Assembly: GCA_964423835.1 (NCBI GenBank)
Contig: CAYRGJ010000005.1
Span: forward strand, 68,200 to 132,199
Source: JAFGCL01 sp964423835
Lineage (GTDB): Bacteria; Chloroflexota; Dehalococcoidia; UBA2247; RBG-13-53-26
DNA: 64,000 bases
Reading direction: 5' to 3'
Position numbers and translations under genes: made by a program. The first letter of the stretch is position 1. Each line of letters begins with the position of its first letter. Of the stretch, positions 59,537 to 64,000 are shown piece by piece. The notes under the pieces were generated by a model. It had not been told where the DNA came from. It saw nothing but the letters and a program-made list of their open reading frames with translations, and did not search any database.

Positions 59537-60034
59537 ATGAGAGTAACTTGCTATTGTCGGGTTTCGACAGAAGATCAACAACCGGACAACCAAATCAAGG
59601 AACTGCGGCAATGGGCAGAGGCCCAGGGCTACACCGTCGCATACGAGTACACAGAGTTTGCCAGTGGTGCCCGCCGCAGGGAAAAGTTGGATGATGTCTT
59701 TGACCTGGCCCGCCGGCGCCGGTTTGAGATCCTGGCGATCTGGAGCCTTGACCGGCTGACACGCGAGGGTCCGCTGGCCACTCTGCTCTACATCCACCGG
59801 CTCAATGCCCTGGGTGTCAAGGTCTACTCTCACCAAGAGCCTTACCTTGACCCACACCTACCATTCTATGAGTCGATCATCGCTCTGCTGGCCGACATCG
59901 CCAAGTGGGAGAGGGTGAGGTTATCAGAGAGGACGAAAGCGGGGTTGCGGCGGGCCGCGGCCAACGGTAAGACTCTTGGCCGTCCGGTAGGGTCCCGAGA
60001 CAAAAGAAAGAGAGGGGTGAGACATCGTGGCTAA
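59537..60034 (+). CDS. Small serine recombinase (resolvase/invertase family)
   Basis: 165 residues. CRVSTEDQQPDNQ near 7-19 contains the catalytic Ser. YTEFASGARRREKLDDVF, IWSLDRLTREG (Arg cluster) and the long E helix (WERVRLSERTKAGLRRAAANGKT) follow. It ends shortly after GRPVGSRDKRKR, without a full helix-turn-helix, so it is at the short end of the family. It could act on the element itself, for example dimer resolution or switching. Confidence 0.85.
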   Translation: MRVTCYCRVSTEDQQPDNQIKELRQWAEAQGYTVAYEYTEFASGARRREKLDDVFDLARRRRFEILAIWSLDRLTREGPLATLLYIHRLNALGVKVYSHQEPYLDPHLPFYESIIALLADIAKWERVRLSERTKAGLRRAAANGKTLGRPVGSRDKRKRGVRHRG

Positions 60035-60359
60035 TCCATATCCGAGAGACGACGAGCTGAAGAAGATTACCGAGTGGCAGATAGTAGCTTTCGATCGAGA
60101 CGTTCGGTCTCTTATGGACTACGTTCAGAACCTTTGGATGTACGACGACTATTTTGTGCGGAGAGGCCGAACCTACACACTTCACACTGGCGGCTGGAGT
60201 GGCAACGAGGACCTGGTAGGCGCGATGGAACACAACCTCATCTTTTGGACGCTGTGTTGGGTATCCTCCAGGCGCGGCGGGCATTACGTCTTTCAACTGC
60301 CGAAAAAGGGGGGTCAGACGGCACGCTCAAAGTCGACGCTCAAGCCTGGAGGCCAATAA
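60027..60359 (+). CDS. Small protein of unknown function downstream of the resolvase
   Basis: 110 residues. The start overlaps the resolvase stop by 8 bp. It is rich in aromatic residues in the middle (YVQNLWMYDDYFVRRGRTYTLH, NLIFWTLCWVSSRRGGHYVFQLPKK) and basic at the end. No family recognised. It is the last rightward gene before the folded region at 60,380. Confidence 0.6.
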   Translation: MANPYPRDDELKKITEWQIVAFDRDVRSLMDYVQNLWMYDDYFVRRGRTYTLHTGGWSGNEDLVGAMEHNLIFWTLCWVSSRRGGHYVFQLPKKGGQTARSKSTLKPGGQ

Positions 60360-60379
60360 AGGGGCGTTTTTTGATAGCA

Positions 60380-60440
60380 CGCCCACCGTGTTAGCCGAGA
60401 GGCTAACTGAAGGCAGGGAGGCGCAGCCTTACGGTGGGCG
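60380..60440. ncRNA. Folded 61-nt three-way-junction sequence between convergent genes
   Basis: A 10-bp closing stem CGCCCACCGT/ACGGTGGGCG encloses hairpin A (GTTAGCC-GAGA-GGCTAAC, 60,390-60,407) and hairpin B (AAGGC/GCCTT, 60,410-60,430). Almost no base is unpaired at the junction. An alternative stem GGGCGT/ACGCCC (60,362-60,367 with 60,379-60,384) would compete and carries a T6 run in its loop. It could be a bidirectional terminator, a small RNA or a recombination site. Typing it as ncRNA is provisional. Confidence 0.45.
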
Positions 60441-60445
60441 ACGTG

Positions 60446-60706
60446 TCAGGGAGCCTTGCCCATCTCCAACATCGCAATGCGCTGTGCGCTGTTTCCCAAG
60501 ACAAAGGAGAGGTCTTTGGCGGAGCATCCGAGCTTACGGTTTGCGTCCACGCAGAGATCCAGGAGCCACTTGCCCTCGTCATGCCGCAGCAGCCCCGCGA
60601 CGACGAATAACAGGCTGGCGATATCGTCGGGCGTGCCGCCCTGGGCCCGGACCACAGACTCCCATTGATCTATCCAGCCTTGCGCCTCTAAGAGCCGCTG
60701 TACCAT
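60446..60706 (-). CDS. Small protein at the end of the element 2 structural block
   Basis: 86 residues, mainly helical (DQWESVVRAQGGTPDDIASLLFVVAGLLRHDEGKWLLDL). No motif recognised and no clear counterpart in element 1. It lies 6 bp after the small membrane-protein gene, so it is probably co-transcribed. Confidence 0.55.
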   Translation of the reverse strand: MVQRLLEAQGWIDQWESVVRAQGGTPDDIASLLFVVAGLLRHDEGKWLLDLCVDANRKLGCSAKDLSFVLGNSAQRIAMLEMGKAP

Positions 60707-60712
60707 GGCGAC

Positions 60713-60895
60713 CTACTTCTTGACTGGCTCCGCTTTGAGCCAATAGGTCAGGTTCGCGCCGATAATGACAGAGGCCGTGTTGGTCATGCCCAACTGACCG
60801 GCAGTTTCGGGGTTGTTGACCCCGCAGCAGTACAGGAACACAGCAATCCCCAGGAGCGCGACGCTAATGAGTATCCGGCTGATCTCCGCAAGCAT
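60713..60895 (-). CDS. Small membrane protein, homologue of the element 1 protein at 26,659
   Basis: 60 residues from the ATG at 60,895 with AGGAAGGAG upstream. ISRILISVALLGIAVFLYCCGV, then QLGMTNTASVIIGANLTYWL, matches the element 1 copy almost residue for residue. Two hydrophobic segments. It is a core protein of the lineage, either virion membrane or holin-like. Confidence 0.75.
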   Translation of the reverse strand: MLAEISRILISVALLGIAVFLYCCGVNNPETAGQLGMTNTASVIIGANLTYWLKAEPVKK

Positions 60896-61040
60896 CGATC
60901 GGCTCCTTCCTCTGCTCGCAATGCACGCCATCCGAGCAGGCTTCTCCGGTGTCCGTTGCCGGCTCCTGTTTCAGTTCTGCTCTGATAATGCCGATCGTCC
61001 GCCCTAGCTGCGTCCGGTGCAGGTAGCTCCTGAAGCCCAT
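60864..61040 (-). CDS. Small conserved element protein (RTQLGRTI family)
   Basis: 58 residues. The N-terminal RSYLHRTQLGRTIGIIRAEL equals the conserved part of 26,807-26,992. The C-terminal half is variable and Cys/acid-rich. It overlaps the membrane-protein gene by 32 bp, the same arrangement and overlap length as in element 1, which supports both calls. Confidence 0.65.
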   Translation of the reverse strand: MGFRSYLHRTQLGRTIGIIRAELKQEPATDTGEACSDGVHCEQRKEPIDACGDQPDTH

Positions 61041-61047
61041 GACTTAC

Positions 61048-61206
61048 TCACTCCTTTGTTTCGACAGCATCCTTGAACGTCTTGACTATCAAGGTCGCCG
61101 AGTCTTTCACGAAGCCGTAAAGGTGGACAACGGCCTCATACGCGATCGGCAATACCAGGGTCACCGCCAGAAACACCTTTAGGACATCAATCTTCCCGAT
61201 CTTCAT
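61048..61206 (-). CDS. Small single-span membrane protein
   Basis: 52 residues with GGAAAGGAGT before the ATG. One span (VFLAVTLVLPIAYEAVVHLYGF) and a short charged tail. Its place and ribosome site match the 27,006-27,206 gene of element 1, though the sequences are not alike. Confidence 0.6.
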   Translation of the reverse strand: MKIGKIDVLKVFLAVTLVLPIAYEAVVHLYGFVKDSATLIVKTFKDAVETKE

Positions 61207-61222
61207 GGCCTACTCCTTTCCG

Positions 61223-61426
61223 CTAGGTCTCTACGGCCGGACCTGTTGCGCCAACGACAGCTCCTGATACCTCATGCGAGTGAGCTATCAGGCCCGACAC
61301 CGTAGGGTTTGCCCACGTCGCTTTCCCGATTACCGTCGCGGGGATCTCGGATACTGTCACGCTGCTGCCGATGGCGATTCCCCCGGTATCAACCTCGTCA
61401 GCTACCTCCACGATGATGTACTGCAT
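61223..61426 (-). CDS. Small beta-rich structural protein
   Basis: 67 residues, SD GGGGAAGG. Short strands and Thr/Val-rich (IIVEVADEVDTGGIAIGSSVTV, SGLIAHSHEVSGAVVGA). Likely a small virion protein. It takes the place of 27,231-27,473 in element 1. Confidence 0.55.
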   Translation of the reverse strand: MQYIIVEVADEVDTGGIAIGSSVTVSEIPATVIGKATWANPTVSGLIAHSHEVSGAVVGATGPAVET

Positions 61427-61438
61427 ATCCTTCCCCTT

Positions 61439-62590
61439 TCATGAGCGATATCTTTGCGCGAGACCTGCCAAGACAAATCCAGCCAGCAAGCCGATGCCGG
61501 CGGAAATCCCTGCAGGTGGCTTAGGCTCTACCGGCTCACCGTCCGGTGGTTCGTCGTAGCCGTAGTAATTGTCCTTCACCGTCATGCGTTTGTACGTGCT
61601 CACTCCGGCTTGACCTACGCAGCTTTGCGTTCCAGAGGTATCCGAGCATCCGGCATACTGTATCCAGTTGTGGTCAACGTAACACCACTCTGACGGTGTA
61701 CCCCGTATATTGACGTTGTGATGTCTGTCGGCCCCTTCCTCCGGCACAGCGTTGTCGAGGAAAGTGTTGTACCGCACTATGAGTAAGCCGCCAGCATACG
61801 AGCCGACAGGGTTGGGGTCCGCGTCGCCATGGCAATCGACCTGGGAGTTGCACCAGGCACCATAGTCTGTGATGTAGTAGAGCGCCGGCCCGAAGATGTT
61901 GTATAGAGCCTCGTAGTGCGTAGGCTGTGAGGCGTTCGAGGCTTGCCCCATGATAAGGTGCCGGCAATGGCTGATCTTGTTGGCCTCGATCAGCACGTTA
62001 GACCATTCGACCGCCACGCCGTAACCGAAGCCGTGTCGCTGAATATGGTGAATATCGCAGTGGTGGACGTGGTTGCGGTCTCCCAGGCTGCCATCTGCCG
62101 GCCTTGCGATTGAGGCGGTGACAAAGTGGAGGCCCATGTACCCGAAATAGGAAACCTCGCAGTTCTCAACCTCAACGCGCTTCTTTGACGAGGCGTTGAT
62201 GGCACGACGGTTGCCAGAGTTGACCTCTGCCACGGTCGCGTACCTCTCAATGCCCTCAAGCCGGAAACCGCTGAACTTGGCACCTTCCGAAACATCAAAG
62301 AGTATCCCGGATCTCGTGTAGTCTTTTAGCAGCGCCCCAGGCGAGCCATTCAAGCCGCGGTCAGAGGCTATGATGATCTGCCTGGGCATGGCGATGTTGC
62401 TGTATTTCAGGTCAAAGTCGTTGTCTAGCCAAACGAGGCTACCTGCAGCCAACTTGGAAAGCTCATTTGACAGCCCGTAGGCATCTGTGACCAAGGCGTT
62501 CGCGTCGGCTCGCTTGTAGTAGTGGCCATACCCCGGACCCCCGCCGATGGGGGCAGTTCCAGGGTAAGCGCCAGCCCCGTATGCTTTCAT
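61439..62590 (-). CDS. Right-handed beta-helix protein with C-terminal anchor
   Basis: 383 residues. The N-terminal AYGAGAYPGTAPIG equals that of 27,474-28,655. Solenoid strands follow (VEVENCEVSYFGYMGLHFV, HHCDIHHIQRHGFGYGVAVEWSN, VLIEANKISHCRHLIMG), several aligning with the element 1 protein. Unlike that protein it ends in PPAGISAGIGLLAGFVLAGLA, a C-terminal hydrophobic span. It is probably a surface or receptor-binding protein of the virion. Confidence 0.75.
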   Translation of the reverse strand: MKAYGAGAYPGTAPIGGGPGYGHYYKRADANALVTDAYGLSNELSKLAAGSLVWLDNDFDLKYSNIAMPRQIIIASDRGLNGSPGALLKDYTRSGILFDVSEGAKFSGFRLEGIERYATVAEVNSGNRRAINASSKKRVEVENCEVSYFGYMGLHFVTASIARPADGSLGDRNHVHHCDIHHIQRHGFGYGVAVEWSNVLIEANKISHCRHLIMGQASNASQPTHYEALYNIFGPALYYITDYGAWCNSQVDCHGDADPNPVGSYAGGLLIVRYNTFLDNAVPEEGADRHHNVNIRGTPSEWCYVDHNWIQYAGCSDTSGTQSCVGQAGVSTYKRMTVKDNYYGYDEPPDGEPVEPKPPAGISAGIGLLAGFVLAGLAQRYRS

Positions 62591-62594
62591 GGCC

Positions 62595-63230
62595 TCACAC
62601 CTTGTCCTTCTTTTTCATACTGACTACCACAGCCGCCACCACTACACCGACCAGGACCCACGGCAGCCATGCTTGCTTAGGTTTATCCGGCAGTGCTCCG
62701 GTTGGCACGTAAACCGCCCAAACTGGCGTATCGGAGTCTGCTGCGACTGTCACCGCCACGTCTGCCGGCGTCTCGTATCCCTCAACATAGCCAAAGCTGA
62801 CAGTGTGCTGGCCTTCGGCTGCCTCGACCGTGACGCCCTGGGATGGCTGAGTGCTGCCGACAGGCTGCCCGTCGACCATGATCTCCGCGCCTACCGGACT
62901 TGTGGTAATGCTGATAGTTCCATCGACAGGCGGCGGTGTGTCCGGCTCCCCGTCCAGGACCTCGACGGTGCCTGAGAGGTCGCCCACAATGATGCTATGC
63001 ACCCCGGCAGTGCATGTGGAGCTAGGTCTGAACTTGAATGTCACCACTCGCGACTCTCCGGTTATGAGCGTAACCCACTGAGATAGCCTCCACCAGCCGG
63101 TCAGCTTGACCTCTTCTGTGACCTCATGGCCACCGTTGATGGCAGGGGCCGACACGAGGACGGTCACCGTGATTTCTTCCAGGCGTTGCACCTGGGCCGG
63201 TGATATCTGAAGGTCAGAGTAAGTAAGCAT
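62595..63230 (-). CDS. PEGA-domain membrane-anchored protein
   Basis: 211 residues. Residues 5-85 form an Ig-like beta sandwich. Residues 100-165 are a PEGA domain (TISITTSPVGAEIMVDGQPVG, then VEAAEGQHTVSFGYVEGY). A Pro/Lys linker and a span WLPWVLVGVVVAAVVV end in KKKDKV. This is a type I-like anchored stalk, plausible as a virion spike fixed to an internal membrane. Confidence 0.72.
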   Translation of the reverse strand: MLTYSDLQISPAQVQRLEEITVTVLVSAPAINGGHEVTEEVKLTGWWRLSQWVTLITGESRVVTFKFRPSSTCTAGVHSIIVGDLSGTVEVLDGEPDTPPPVDGTISITTSPVGAEIMVDGQPVGSTQPSQGVTVEAAEGQHTVSFGYVEGYETPADVAVTVAADSDTPVWAVYVPTGALPDKPKQAWLPWVLVGVVVAAVVVSMKKKDKV

Positions 63231-63245
63231 GCTCGTCTCCTACTG

Positions 63246-63767
63246 CTACGCCATCCCCGCAGAGATCATCTTGGCCACTGCGGCACCCTTTCCGCTGCCG
63301 CCTGCTGCGGGTGTGTTGCCTAGCCCTTTGATGCTCATGGTGTTATCGGCATTCAACGTGTATTCGGTTTCGTCATTGACTACTACGTGGTCGCCAGCTA
63401 CATACATATATCCAGCAAAGCCAGCGGAATCTTCCTCGATAGCGCCGCCCTCGATATGCAACCCAATGAGATCATTGGCCCCAACTGCCAAACTGAGGGG
63501 GTTGCTGCCGGAGTCCTCGGTTATGGTTCGCTTCGCCCCGGAGGTAACTTCAGCCAACGTAGCAGCCGATCGACACTTGTAGTTGTTGCCACCGGTGTTG
63601 TAGAAGTACCCGACCTTAATGGCCCCGGAAGCCTGCATCCATGCCTCAATCGCTGAGATTAGGCCGGTGCCATTCGCGGGGTTATCCAACATCAGGAACG
63701 TGTAGTCTCCGCTGATGTTGTTGGCGCGGTCGATAGCCTCAGGCCCAACGTCTATGTTATAGGCCAT
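63246..63767 (-). CDS. Structural-block protein of unknown function
   Basis: 173 residues. Beta-rich (TFLMLDNPANGTGLISAIEAWMQASGAIKVGYFYNTGG, ANDLIGLHIEGGAIEEDSAGFAGYMYVAGDHVVV), resembling phage-type minor structural proteins with a small barrel. A Gly-rich stretch and Ala-rich end follow. It is in operon with its neighbours. Confidence 0.55.
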   Translation of the reverse strand: MAYNIDVGPEAIDRANNISGDYTFLMLDNPANGTGLISAIEAWMQASGAIKVGYFYNTGGNNYKCRSAATLAEVTSGAKRTITEDSGSNPLSLAVGANDLIGLHIEGGAIEEDSAGFAGYMYVAGDHVVVNDETEYTLNADNTMSIKGLGNTPAAGGSGKGAAVAKMISAGMA

Positions 63768-63776
63768 GCCATACCT

Positions 63777-63980
63777 CTACCTAAACCAAATCCTCAGTCC
63801 GACCTGCACATCGTTGAACTCGATCGACGCGAGATCCGCAACCGCCTCGTCGATCTGGAAGTTGTAAGTATCATCGCCGTCTACCGTGGCCTTGACATCG
63901 ATATCCCCAATGAACACGTCTCCGCCCTCGCGTGTCGAGGCTGCGATGACCTTTCCCCCATAAACAGTAGCACCCGGCAT
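63777..63980 (-). CDS. Small beta-rich structural-block protein
   Basis: 67 residues from the ATG at 63,980. VFIGDIDVKATVDGDDTYNFQIDEA and IEFNDVQVGLRIWF look like strands of a small barrel. The structural operon continues upstream outside the window, where a capsid gene would be expected. Confidence 0.5.
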   Translation of the reverse strand: MPGATVYGGKVIAASTREGGDVFIGDIDVKATVDGDDTYNFQIDEAVADLASIEFNDVQVGLRIWFR

Positions 63981-64000
63981 TAGAGTCCTCGGTCGTAATA

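Larger units (their letters stand above)
54300..64000. mobile_element. Element 2: second integrated virus, related to element 1, right end outside the window
   Basis: It begins at the 3' part of tRNA-Glu, followed by an integrase, a defence-like block (55.8-59.4 kb), a resolvase and a leftward structural block. The latter has, in the same order as element 1, a beta-helix gene, small genes, the RTQLGRTI protein and the membrane protein. No second att copy lies in the window, so the length is unknown and the left border is approximate. Confidence 0.8.

Overview
The window reads as a GC-rich bacterial chromosome, most likely Chloroflexota of the Dehalococcoidia type. The hints are archaeal-flavoured housekeeping genes (an ADP-forming acyl-CoA synthetase-like protein, a DUF362 protein and a 47-residue one-zinc-knuckle protein) alongside ordinary bacterial holA, purC and ychF-like genes. 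This placement is inference from gene content. No rRNA or marker protein is present to fix it.

Layout. (1) 1-13.4 kb is host chromosome: a minus-strand operon running from a YchF-like GTPase through a phosphatase and five glycosyltransferases to two nucleotide-sugar enzymes (surface polysaccharide), then holA, an acyl-CoA synthetase-like gene, purC and an M28 peptidase lipoprotein. (2) 13,498-50,049 is a complete integrated element. It sits in the 3' part of a tRNA-Gln(CTG) gene, is bounded by two identical 45-bp att repeats, and has a tyrosine integrase next to attL. (3) 50.05-54.26 kb is host DNA that begins with fragments of an older, related element. (4) From a tRNA-Glu(CTC) gene at 54.26 kb to the right edge lies a second integrated element. 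Its right end is outside the window.

Element 1 has four parts. A lower-GC cargo block (14.9-26.1 kb) holds an Orc1/Cdc6-like AAA ATPase, an ABC transporter with a large FG-GAP/VCBS surface protein, and a tight three-gene operon of Ser/Thr kinase, small UvrD-like helicase and an unrecognised protein. A structural block (26.7-35.4 kb) holds about a dozen genes, several encoding proteins with single membrane spans. One protein (33,723-34,766) reads as a double jelly-roll major capsid protein, and two related 28-residue arginine-rich peptides lie at the head of the operon. A replication and regulation block (37-49.3 kb) contains a giant SNF2 + ParB-like + JAB polyvalent protein, a RuvC-like resolvase, a DnaC-like loader, a replication-initiation-like protein and many small zinc proteins. 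An XRE repressor is divergent from the early genes. Two single genes point the other way inside the minus-strand blocks like morons: a transglutaminase-like lipoprotein and a PD-(D/E)XK nuclease. No terminase, portal, protease, tail or tape-measure gene is visible anywhere between the att sites. This argues against a tailed prophage and for a tailless, probably membrane-containing virus.

Element 2 shares with element 1 an ordered set of small genes and a beta-helix protein, so both belong to one virus lineage although their integrases and tRNA targets differ. Its integrase-side region carries a compact defence set: a membrane protein resembling Pycsar-type effectors, a fused DNA methyltransferase-Mrr-like nuclease, a HEPN/AbiU2-like protein, and a phage-type adenine methyltransferase. 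Between its rightward and leftward gene blocks lies a strongly folded 61-nt three-way-junction sequence.

Functional names rest on reading motifs by eye; no database search was possible.
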